A stretch of 64,000 nucleotides of DNA from Cytobacillus pseudoceanisediminis (lineage in GTDB: Bacteria; Bacillota; Bacilli; Bacillales; Cytobacillaceae). Below are positions 36,879 to 44,926 of the stretch, piece by piece (positions within the stretch are counted from its first letter, which is position 1; each line of letters begins with the position of its first letter). Made by a program: the position numbers and the translations under genes. A model generated the notes under the pieces. That model had not been told where the DNA came from. It saw nothing but the letters and a program-made list of their open reading frames with translations, and searched no databases. The DNA is taken from assembly GCF_023516215.1 (NCBI RefSeq), contig NZ_CP097349.1:1798001-1862000 (forward strand), written 5' to 3'.

Positions 36879-37820
36879 ATGTTGAATGCACCTTTCATTA
36901 AAGATAATGGGAAACAAGACTATAGAAATCTTCAGCAAAAAGTGATTTATCTTACTGCTGAAATCTCAAAATATAAAAATAAAATTAAGGAATATCAAGA
37001 AAATTATCATTACAGCCAATTGGAAACTTTGAAAAATGAGAACCAATACTTAAAGGAACAAATCCAAAAACCAGCAGGATGAATTAAATATAAAAGAACA
37101 ACTTAGTTTTGCAATAGCCCGTTATGAAATGAAGCTGAAAGAACTTTCTTCTAAAGAAGCAGATTACCTCTCTAAGATTGAATCATTAGATGAACAAATC
37201 CAAAACAGTCAGAAGCTTATTTCAAACCTGCAGGAAAATAACACCTCTTTACGTCAGGAAATTGAAGAGTTTCATAAAAATAGAATCTACCTGCATAAAC
37301 AACTTTCAGAAAAAGATTCTGATCTTATCAGATTGAAAAGTGAGAATAAACATCTCCAATCAAAGAATAATGACTTTAAAGACTTAGTTGTAAGTATGAA
37401 AGATGAATTGAACAAATACTCAAATCAATTAGAGACAATCGAAAAAAGGATCAGCTAATTATAGACGACCTGCAATATAACCTATCCATACAAAAAGAGG
37501 AAAATGAAAAGCTTCTTCTTGAAATACTGGAATACAGTACCTTAATTAGTGAATATGAAGATAAAATAAAGAAAAATGAAATGAATATAAATGAATTAAA
37601 AATAAAAGATGATAAAAACCTTCAGCTTCAACAGCAAAATGAGCAGCTGGAAGCATTAAACAGGGATTTGTATGAAGAAAAGGTGTTGTTGGAGCATGTA
37701 CAAAAAGAAATAATTGCTCAGTTACTATTAATTAGAGATGAGATCAAGGAATATCCAAACTCCCCTTTTAGTTCGGATGTTATCTCTTACGGTAAACTTA
37801 TGGGCAATGTTAAGAAATAA
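36879..37820 (+). CDS. Coiled-coil protein, two frameshifts
   Basis: About 313 residues once repaired. The start (MLNAPFIKDNGKQDYRNLQQKV) has GGAGGG. The frame shifts at an A5 run near 37067 (read A4) and returns at an A6 run near 37450 (read A7), both giving a smooth coiled coil (IQNQQDELNIKEQL and IEKKDQLIIDDL). Nearly all of it is heptad-rich, with Lys, Glu, Gln and Asn at exposed positions. The tail ends YGKLMGNVKK. No known domain. The neighbouring gene at 37867 has the same style, so the two are likely structural partners. Confidence 0.6.
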
Positions 37821-37866
37821 TGTATTGCAGCTGAAAGAATGTAGAATATCAGAAAGGAGAATGAAC

Positions 37867-38567
37867 ATGCTCCGCAATCATACTCCCAATATGGATAACC
37901 AGATACAGCAGAAAATCACTAACCTAAAATCAGAATTAGCCAAATGTCAGTCCATGCTTAGCTCCCCTTTTAAAAGAGATGACTCAATAGAATTCGAAAA
38001 TAACATGATGCAAATTAATGAATTGATCAATAAAAATGATACCTTGAGAAAGAAATTGGCTTTATTATCTGAAGAAAATAAAAAACAAAGGTCATATTTG
38101 CATAACCTACAGAAATCAGTTTATGAGCTTCATAATAAAGATTTAACAGATGAACTTTTTATAAAAGAAGATAAAGAGCTGATTTACAAATTAGAAAGAC
38201 GAATTTATGAGCTTGAATTAACGTTTTGGGAAATGCATTGTAAAATTGAGAATTTGGAAAGGGAAAATGAAAGACTGATTCAAATACCTGAAAATGAAAA
38301 TTCACTTCACTTATTCCATAAATCAGATTCTGGTGACACCAGCAGTGAGATCATTATATTAAAGGAAAAAAGAGGCTTGAACAATTAGTAAGTATAGAAA
38401 CGAACACAGTAACAGCCTTCAGCAAGCCAAAGCTTCAAAAAATGTCTAATAATGAAGCAGAAATTATTAATCCTGGAACTGCCCGCAATATAGAGCTTGA
38501 AAGGGCTATAAAACTTTTGGAGGGGGAAATTTTATCATTAGAAAATAAATTGAATGATCAAGAATAA
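37867..38567 (+). CDS. Second coiled-coil protein, frameshifted near 38372
   Basis: About 233 residues after restoring one A at an A6 run. The ATG at 37867 has AAAGGAG at eight bases. Coiled coil (LKSELAKCQSML, LRKKLALLSEENKKQ, IYELELTFWEMHCKIENLE) fills most of the sequence, and the repaired C-terminus has LKKRLEQLV-like sequence, then SKPKLQKMSNNEAEI and a final coiled coil ending NDQE. It begins 46 bases after the first coiled-coil gene, so they form an operon. Function unknown; probable spore or envelope assembly. Confidence 0.6.
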
Positions 38568-38595
38568 AACACGTCTTTGAATAAGTCGTGTTTAT
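38567..38595 (+). terminator. Terminator after the coiled-coil pair
   Basis: Seven-base stem AAACACG with CGTGTTT followed by ATTTTC. Confidence 0.5.
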
Positions 38596-38640
38596 TTTCT
38601 ATCATTCTCCAATAAGTGTGAAGGCTGTATTTCTCAGTTA

Positions 38641-38665
38641 GTTTTAGAGTGCTCATTTTGGGTAA
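38641..38665 (+). promoter_or_regulatory. SigB-type promoter of csbD
   Basis: GTTTTA (38641) and GGGTAA (38660) separated by 13 bases match the general-stress SigB consensus (GTTT and GGGWAW, 12-15 spacing). csbD of B. subtilis is a known SigB target. Confidence 0.7.
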
Positions 38666-38699
38666 ATAAGAAGTAAGCAAACACAAGGAGGAGATACTT

Positions 38700-38891
38700 A
38701 TGAACAAAGACCAGACAAATGGAAATGTGGACCAATTAAAAGGCGAATTTAAAAAGCAATATGGCAAACTGACCAATAATGAATCCAAAGAAGCTGAAGG
38801 GAATATGGATAAATTCAAGGGACAGGCACAGGAAAAATGGGGAGATGCAAAGGAGGCACTCTCAAAGACTTTCAGTGATCGCAGAGATTAA
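38700..38891 (+). CDS. csbD: CsbD family general stress protein
   Basis: Small, charged protein of 63 residues with the CsbD pattern (NGNVDQLKGEFKKQYGKLTNNE, GNMDKFKGQAQEKWGDAKEAL). Members are induced by general stress and are thought to be disordered or helical, with no known reaction. GGAGGAG lies before the ATG. A SigB-type promoter lies just upstream and a terminator closes the gene, so it is a monocistronic stress gene. Confidence 0.93.
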   Translation: MNKDQTNGNVDQLKGEFKKQYGKLTNNESKEAEGNMDKFKGQAQEKWGDAKEALSKTFSDRRD

Positions 38892-38892
38892 T

Positions 38893-38932
38893 AAAAGTAC
38901 TCAACGCTGCATTTGAGCGTTGAGTACTTTTT
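38893..38932 (+). terminator. Bidirectional terminator between csbD and the endopeptidase gene
   Basis: Fourteen-base stem AAGTACTCAACGCT with AGCGTTGAGTACTT followed by T runs. Confidence 0.85.
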
Positions 38933-38946
38933 CATGAGCAGAATGA

Positions 38947-39932
38947 TTAAAAAGTCGTTTTCGCCCCTAAATAACGAGGCTTCCAATATGAATTATTCAT
39001 ATCACTGATTTCTACACCTCGTGAAGAACCAGCATGAATGAACTTGTAATTGCCAAGGTAGATACCTGCATGTGATGGACCGGACTTGTATGTTTCAAAA
39101 AAACCAAATCGCCCACTCTTGGTGCTGCAACATGTTTTGTCGCGCTCCAAATGGATGCTACAGTACGAGGAATAGAGATTCCCACTTTACCATATACATA
39201 GTTCAGGTAGCCGCTGCAGTCAAATCCAGCAGGTGTGCTTCCTGCCCATTCATAAGGTGAACCGATGTATTTCTTAGCTTCAGAAATCAGTTCATTCACC
39301 TTTGATGTCGTTTGGCCTGCAACCTGTGATTCTGCCGGCTTGCTTGATGCCGTACCAGATACTTTTAAAGTCTGACCAGCATAAATCAAGTCAGAAGAAA
39401 GGTTGTTCATTGCCTTTAGTTGTGAAACCGATAAGTTATGGCGAGATGCAATACCTGAAAGAGTGTCTCCTCTTTTGATGGTATAGGATCCAGTGCTTGC
39501 AGGAGCAGAAGGTGCAGCAATGTTAGCCGAACCTTTCACTTTTAGCTTTTGACCTGGATATATCGTGTCACTGCTGAATCCGTTTAAACTCTTTAGTGTA
39601 CTGACGGAAAGGCCGTGTGTTCTTGCAATTCCCCATAAAGTATCGCCCGATTTCACTGTGTAGCTGACTGTACCGCCAGAAGACCCTCCTGTTGAAGCGT
39701 CATGGCTGTGCGGTGCCAGAAGAGTCAGAGCTTGTCCTTTATATATTATCGATCCTGATATATTATTCCATGTCTTTAACTCTTCAATTGAAAGATTGTT
39801 AGAGCGGGAGATTCCCCATAAGGTGTCGCCAGACTGAACTATATATTTATTTTCATGAGCACTTGCTTCTCCATTGAACGGTGTAATCAAAAAACCAGCT
39901 GTCGCAGCCATTGTAAGTAGTTGTTTCTTCAA
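38947..39932 (-). CDS. LysM-NlpC/P60 cell wall endopeptidase, frameshifted near 39103
   Basis: Secreted DL-endopeptidase of about 328 residues. A signal peptide ([25 protein letters not shown]) is followed by three LysM repeats (each with [11 protein letters not shown] or [11 protein letters not shown]), a linker and the NlpC/P60 domain. The catalytic Cys is in [12 protein letters not shown] and the His in PSHAGIYLG. The TTG at 39932 is the preferred start, eight bases after AAGGAG. The frame is lost at a T7 run in [10 protein letters not shown]; read as T8 it continues to YLGAKTTF at 38947. Close to LytE/LytF/CwlS enzymes that separate or elongate cell walls. Confidence 0.9.
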
Positions 39933-40173
39933 GTTGTACACTCCTTAAATTTCTTTGACAACCTAATATTAGTAATAATTCTAGTAAAATCCTATCTGAA
40001 AATAATGGACAAATAGGTAAAATCATCTATAATTTCATGGAATTCCCTACACTGGTTAAATTGTAGTAACTTTGTCCTGTATTTATTAGTAGTTATTTCC
40101 ACAATAACAGGGGTAACCGGGTAAATCTTCGTCATATTTCGGACTATTCTGATTAAACTTTCTTTTCCCCAAA

Positions 40174-40206
40174 CAAAAAATAGATCAGCATTTTAAAGCT
40201 GATCTA
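40174..40206 (-). terminator. Rho-independent terminator of selB
   Basis: Nine-base stem TAGATCAGC with GCTGATCTA followed by six T on the minus strand. Confidence 0.85.
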
Positions 40207-40226
40207 CTTAAAGAAAACTCCTTACT

Positions 40227-42104
40227 TTAAATCCATATTCTTTTATTTTCTGCTCTGCGTGTCATTCCCAAAGTATCAAGTTTTTCGAGAAAAGGAATCA
40301 TATACTTTCTGGAAAGACCCAATACATCCTTTGCATTGCCCACTTCAAATTCAGCAGCTGTGCTCTTTTTCAGTTCTTCTACTGCTTTTCTAAAATGATC
40401 ACCATGCCAATAGTATTGTGCATCTAGCGGTACGACGATTTCCTGGTCTTCTAAATAGCGTTTTAAATCGCCTTTGAGATTCTCTGGGATTCCTGCAGAA
40501 GCATAATATTCATCGAAAGGCTTTACTTTATAGCCATCTTTTTTTAAGTCAGCAAGAAGATTGTCAGTGCGTTTTTGCCAGCTTTTCGGTACATGCGGAT
40601 AAAAACCTTTATTCTGTAAAAACTGGCCTTTTCGTTGGAACGCGCTCTTTTCAATCGCTGCATTCAAAACAAATTCAACCAGCATTTTAGGATATTTATT
40701 CTGCATTGCCTGCAGCAATTCTGCTTTATTGGCCCCTTGCTTCATTGGATTTTCCAGGTGGAACTCATTCAGGCGGTCAGCTATTTCTTCCTCTACTGCC
40801 TCTTTGATGGCTACTAAAGTGAATTCCTTGCTGTTAATACTCAGAAAATCTTCTTCTTTAAGTATTTCTTTAACCGTCAATTCATCCAGTGAGGTTTTTG
40901 CTGTAATCTCTGAAACCGTAAGTACCTTATCATCTGACAACGCCGTTTTTATGCGATCTTTCGGTGTCCCTTCTTTTTTCCGGCTTAAGTTTTCAATGGT
41001 TTTTTGGCCGAACCGGTATTTTTCCCCGTTGGGATCTATAACCCAGCCCCCGCCGATAGTCTCCTGGGGACTAGGCCGTCTTAAAATGAACCTGTCTCCC
41101 CTTTTGGCGACGACTTCTTCTTCTAAAGGGAGCTGGCAGAGAATTTCTCCCTCTGAATTGGATAAATCATTACGGTCAAAAAAGACGATTTTGCCCATGA
41201 CCTCAGCTGTACCAATATGGCATTTGATCGGCATTCTCTGTTTGACGATATGCTCTAAATCTCCCACCATTCTTACTGCCACATCAATGGTTTTCGTGAC
41301 GCTGAAATGCCCAGACGATACAAGGACCTCTCCCCGCTCAATATCCTCCTTCGAAACACCCGAAAGGTTAATGGCTGCCCTTTGCCCTGCAAATGCCGCT
41401 TTTGCAGGCTGATGATGTACCTGCAGCTGGCGTGCCCTGGTCTCAATACCATTTGGCATGATTTTCAGAAGCTGTCCTTCTTCGACTTTTCCTTCATAAA
41501 CAGTTCCTCTGACTACGGTTCCCTGGCCTTTCACCGTAAATACCTGATCGATTGGAAGGCGGAATGCGCCTTTTGCATCCCGTGTGTCCCTTTCTTTCAG
41601 CGTAAGAATAATCAACTGCTTTAACTCTTCAATCCCTTTGCCTGACAAGCTATCTGTTAAAATAAATGGAACATCTTCAAAAACAGTTCCTTTCAGTTCC
41701 TCAATAATTTCTTCTTTTACAAGGCCGGTGAACTCTTCGTCCACACGATCAATTTTTGTTATGGCGACAATGCCATTTCGGATCCCCAGAAAATCAAGAA
41801 TTTCCAGATGTTCTCTTGTTTGCGGCATAACACCTTCATCTGCTGCAACAGCCAGGATGACTAAATCAATACCTGCAACACCTGCAATCATTTGCCTGAT
41901 AAAACGTTCATGACCCGGTACATCCACTACTGAAATTTGAATTTCCTCATCTTCATGTAAAGGGGCAAATCCTAGTTCTATGGATATTTGCCTTTCTTTT
42001 TCTTCTTTTAGCCTATCTGTATCCACGTTTGTTAATGCTTTAGTCAATGTAGTTTTTCCATGATCGATATGGCCAGCCATACCGATTGTAAAGTATCTTT
42101 TCAT
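40227..42104 (-). CDS. selB: Selenocysteine-specific translation elongation factor SelB
   Basis: GTPase that delivers Sec-tRNA(Sec) to in-frame UGA codons. 625 residues. The N-terminal EF-Tu-like part shows G1 AGHIDHGKTTL, switch II DVPGHERFI, G4 TKID and two beta barrels. The C-terminal 250 residues are winged helices (KYPKMLVEFVLNAAIEKSAF, VGNAKDVLGLSRKYMIPFLEK) that bind the SECIS RNA. The start at 42104 is preferred over 42173 because it begins the GTPase and follows AGGTGG. selA, selD and tRNA-Sec are not in this window. Its presence implies the host makes selenoproteins. Confidence 0.95.
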   Translation of the reverse strand: MKRYFTIGMAGHIDHGKTTLTKALTNVDTDRLKEEKERQISIELGFAPLHEDEEIQISVVDVPGHERFIRQMIAGVAGIDLVILAVAADEGVMPQTREHLEILDFLGIRNGIVAITKIDRVDEEFTGLVKEEIIEELKGTVFEDVPFILTDSLSGKGIEELKQLIILTLKERDTRDAKGAFRLPIDQVFTVKGQGTVVRGTVYEGKVEEGQLLKIMPNGIETRARQLQVHHQPAKAAFAGQRAAINLSGVSKEDIERGEVLVSSGHFSVTKTIDVAVRMVGDLEHIVKQRMPIKCHIGTAEVMGKIVFFDRNDLSNSEGEILCQLPLEEEVVAKRGDRFILRRPSPQETIGGGWVIDPNGEKYRFGQKTIENLSRKKEGTPKDRIKTALSDDKVLTVSEITAKTSLDELTVKEILKEEDFLSINSKEFTLVAIKEAVEEEIADRLNEFHLENPMKQGANKAELLQAMQNKYPKMLVEFVLNAAIEKSAFQRKGQFLQNKGFYPHVPKSWQKRTDNLLADLKKDGYKVKPFDEYYASAGIPENLKGDLKRYLEDQEIVVPLDAQYYWHGDHFRKAVEELKKSTAAEFEVGNAKDVLGLSRKYMIPFLEKLDTLGMTRRAENKRIWI

Positions 42105-42179
42105 CAAATCTGCCACCTGCTTCTTTTTGCATTCTTGTTCAACTGTATCCTGAAAAAAGAATCTTTCAATCATCTGGTT

Positions 42180-42983
42180 TTATAAGGACAGCATCGCACC
42201 TAATGCTCCACAATACGCCCCATTTTGAATAAAGACAGGTTTCTTGCCAAGCATGGCGGTATATTTCTCTAACAGGTGCTTTAACGGGGCATTATGCCGA
42301 AGTGTGCTTCCTATATAAATTATGTATTCAATTTGGTGCTGATCTGCAGCCTGAGTGCTTAAGAGTACTATCGTTTCAGCAATCATGCTGGTTAAACTGG
42401 CAGCTTTGTCTTCCTTGCTTACTTGATCATCCTTAATTTTCCCAAAATTGCTCGCAGTTAGGCTTCCATCTAACGGTGAATCGAATGGTGAATAAATATC
42501 TTTGACCAATAAATCTGCATTCTCTGCTTTCCCGCTGGCAGCCAGCGAAACGAGCTTGGAAAAGTCACCTTCACCAGTCAGCAATCTTCCCAGTCCCATC
42601 AACGTGCCCCCGCCAATGCCGCTCCCAGTCACCCTTGAGATACTCCCGCCGTTGTTTAGGGAAATCGAGGTTCCTGTGCCTATACTTATGAAGAGAAAAT
42701 TTTCATAGGATAATCCATCTTGCTTCATCAAATAGGATGCACCCATACCGCAAGACTCAAATTCAGGAACAATCCGGGCATTTTGAAAAAACTCATTTTG
42801 AAGGTATTCAGCCTTCCCGCCTGTCAAGGCAATTGGCGCATCAGCAGCAGTCATTTTCAGCCAATTCATTGAACTGTACAGCTCATCAATCGGATAGCTT
42901 TTGTAATGGATTTGACCTTGTTCTTCAAATGCCATTTTCAGCAGAGAACCTCCAGCATCAATCCCTATTTTTGCAGGTTTCAT
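42180..42983 (-). CDS. coaW: Type II pantothenate kinase
   Basis: Phosphorylates pantothenate, the first step of coenzyme A synthesis. 267 residues. The ASKHA ATP-binding motifs are GIDAGGSLLKMAF, LTGGKA and ISIGTGTSI, with GSGIGGGTLMGLG in the middle. This type is found in staphylococci and Bacilli and, unlike type I, is not feedback-inhibited by CoA. It overlaps the upstream YwaF-like gene by about 26 bases and lies about 75 bases before selB. Confidence 0.92.
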   Translation of the reverse strand: MKPAKIGIDAGGSLLKMAFEEQGQIHYKSYPIDELYSSMNWLKMTAADAPIALTGGKAEYLQNEFFQNARIVPEFESCGMGASYLMKQDGLSYENFLFISIGTGTSISLNNGGSISRVTGSGIGGGTLMGLGRLLTGEGDFSKLVSLAASGKAENADLLVKDIYSPFDSPLDGSLTASNFGKIKDDQVSKEDKAASLTSMIAETIVLLSTQAADQHQIEYIIYIGSTLRHNAPLKHLLEKYTAMLGKKPVFIQNGAYCGALGAMLSL

Positions 42984-43710
42984 GCAGATTCCGCCTTTCC
43001 AGCTTTATTTTTCCAATCATTTTGAATGGCAGCAGCAATAATGAAAACAGCATTAATGCCGCTATCTCCAGTGTTATTATGTAATAAGGGTAAGGTCCGA
43101 AGTAATCTAATAATGAAGTATTCTCAGGCTTACGGGAAAGGAACATATAATTTCCTCCTGTTAGCTTGTTTGCGAAAAATGCCGCAGCTGCACAGAGATT
43201 CAGGAAGATAAAAGATTGGAACAGACCCTTTCCTGTTGGCCTGAATTGATGAACAAACACGAAATAAAGGCAAGTCCAAACAATTAGATTATGAGTAATA
43301 AAAAATTGAAAATAGCGAAAATGAGGAAAGCCTAAAAACAGCTCAGGAGTCAGAATGGCCATTATTGCCCCCGTGACGCCTATGTAATAGACAATCTGGA
43401 AGACGGCCTTAGATTTTGATGCCAATAATAACAAGCAAAGGACTAAGCTTATGGAGCAAAGCTGGAGCGGCAGAGTGAAGGAAAGATCCCATTTCCCGCC
43501 ATGATAAAGCCAGAAATGGTAAAGCAGCTCCAGTGTAAAAAGCAGCAGAAACATATACAGCCTGAATTTTTGATCAAGCCGGTATAACCCTTTTCTGAAT
43601 ATGAATAAAAGCGCTGATGCTGCTGCAAATAACACAATCATGGCAATATGAGGCGCGGAAAAAGACATAAAAGGGAAAGCTTTATAATCATGAGAAAATA
43701 CATCGGACAA
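42958..43710 (-). CDS. ywaF: YwaF/TIGR02206-like integral membrane protein
   Basis: Membrane protein of about 250 residues with seven predicted helices (LYMFLLLFTLELLYHFWLYH, LQLCSISLVLCLLLLAS). The start is taken at TTG 43710, giving MSDVFSHDYKAFPFMSFSAPH, with GGGAGAG upstream; the longer frame adds a polar tail that lacks a site. The family has no known function. The gene overlaps coaW, so the two are probably translated together. Confidence 0.78.
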   Translation of the reverse strand: MSDVFSHDYKAFPFMSFSAPHIAMIVLFAAASALLFIFRKGLYRLDQKFRLYMFLLLFTLELLYHFWLYHGGKWDLSFTLPLQLCSISLVLCLLLLASKSKAVFQIVYYIGVTGAIMAILTPELFLGFPHFRYFQFFITHNLIVWTCLYFVFVHQFRPTGKGLFQSFIFLNLCAAAAFFANKLTGGNYMFLSRKPENTSLLDYFGPYPYYIITLEIAALMLFSLLLLPFKMIGKIKLERRNLHETCKNRD

Positions 43711-43775
43711 ACTATTCTCTCCCTTCCGGGCTGGAGACTGCTCTCCAGGCCTGGAAAGGACTAGACTCAATTAAA

Positions 43776-44150
43776 TTATTTATTAAACCAAAGGGGATCA
43801 TCATTATCAGCTTCCCCATTATAATTAATCAATACCTCTTCACCTGCTTTAATGTCTCTATAAGCGAAAAAGTCAAAGGTATGATTGTCAAAGTTAATAT
43901 CATATACTGCATTTGGCTTGTAGGAATGGTTAAAAAGCATCCCATAGCCTAATAAAATGGCACTGTGATTTTTTCCGTATTCAAATGCATAATCAGCCAG
44001 AGCCGTTTTTTCAATATACTGATGCTCTTTGTTTGGATAAGGAAGGACCGGAGCCTCATGAATCAGTTCACCCTTCTTAATATCACGAGTAGCAAAGACT
44101 CCTCTATTATGTTCGCCATCGCTTACTGCTGATGTCTTAATTTCGATCAT
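43776..44150 (-). CDS. SET domain protein
   Basis: Small 124-residue SET-fold protein, a minimal lysine methyltransferase domain. Recognisable are RGVFATRDIKKGELI (SAM-binding region), FNHSYKPNAVYD (NHS motif) and EVLINYNGEAD (catalytic Tyr). No pre- or post-SET Cys clusters. Bacterial SET proteins of this size are common in Bacilli, and their protein substrates are largely unknown. It lies between the YwaF-like gene and the Dph6-like gene on the same strand. Confidence 0.87.
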   Translation of the reverse strand: MIEIKTSAVSDGEHNRGVFATRDIKKGELIHEAPVLPYPNKEHQYIEKTALADYAFEYGKNHSAILLGYGMLFNHSYKPNAVYDINFDNHTFDFFAYRDIKAGEEVLINYNGEADNDDPLWFNK

Positions 44151-44185
44151 TTCATTACCTGCACATTCTCGTCAATGACGTTTTT

Positions 44186-44862
44186 TTATTTTTCAGCGAG
44201 CCTAAACTCACCAAATTCCAATTTCTTCGTGGTTTCAAGCTGAATCACTACAGGAGAGTCCAGCTGGATGCTTTTATAAAATAGCGGACCGTCATAAACA
44301 AATGTATGATACTCACCTGATTCACCCATTGGACAGACAGGCTCATCTTCAATTTTGCTTACAAAGTCTTGATTAAGTTCCTTGCCCAGCCAGGAGCTGT
44401 CCAATACATCTTCCCGGACACGTATGACTTTGGCTTTATAGCCTGATTCCGCAAAGGCCTTTAATGCCTTAAGACTATCTTTCTCCTCCATCCATAGAGG
44501 ATATACCGCATCCAATCCTGCTTCGGCAGCTGTTTTTTCTCCCCATTCGCGGTGACCATCCAAGTATAGATCCCCATATGCAATGCCTGTAATCCCATAT
44601 GTATCTTTTATTTTTCTTAAATCACTCACGAAACGTTCCGAGTAATCCTCAAAAGTACAATAAATAAACTCTGCAGGTATGGACAAGCTTTTAGCCTGAA
44701 GCTGGATTAATTCCTTTTTTCACCATGCCCGAACGTTCTGCCAATTTCCTTTGGAACCGTTGTCAGAAGGCATGCAACCTCGTACCCCTGTTTTATTAGA
44801 ACATCTAGAGCCAGACAGCTGTCTTTGCCGCCGCTCCATGATAAAACGACTTTCTTCCTCAA
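44186..44862 (-). CDS. Dph6/MJ0570-type ATP pyrophosphatase, frameshifted near 44718
   Basis: PP-loop ATPase of about 225 residues. The N-terminal PP-loop is VVLSWSGGKDSCLALDVL, and the C-terminal part has ITGIAYGDLYLDGHREWGE and SWLGKELN. A run of A near 44718 has lost one base; restored it reads HGEKKELIQLQAKSLSIPAE. The TTG at 44862 is a likely start. In eukaryotes and archaea the family amidates diphthine; most bacteria have no diphthamide, so the substrate here is unclear and may be another tRNA or protein intermediate. Confidence 0.8.
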
Positions 44863-44888
44863 CAGTCTTCACCAACTTTAATAGTATT

Positions 44889-44919
44889 GGAAAAAGGATA
44901 GAAGGTCTATCCTTTTTCC
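44889..44919 (-). terminator. Hairpin after sbcC
   Basis: Thirteen-base stem GGAAAAAGGATAG with CTATCCTTTTTCC, T-rich on both strands, nine bases from the sbcC stop. Confidence 0.75.
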
Positions 44920-44926
44920 TTGAATC

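Noticed and set aside
40000..40226. tRNA-Sec (selC) next to selB
   Set aside because: Only a terminator hairpin is present; no cloverleaf with an eight-base acceptor extension is visible.
42105..42173. Longer SelB N-terminus (MIERFFFQ...)
   Set aside because: No ribosome site, and the extra residues precede the first GTPase motif; 42104 has a good site.
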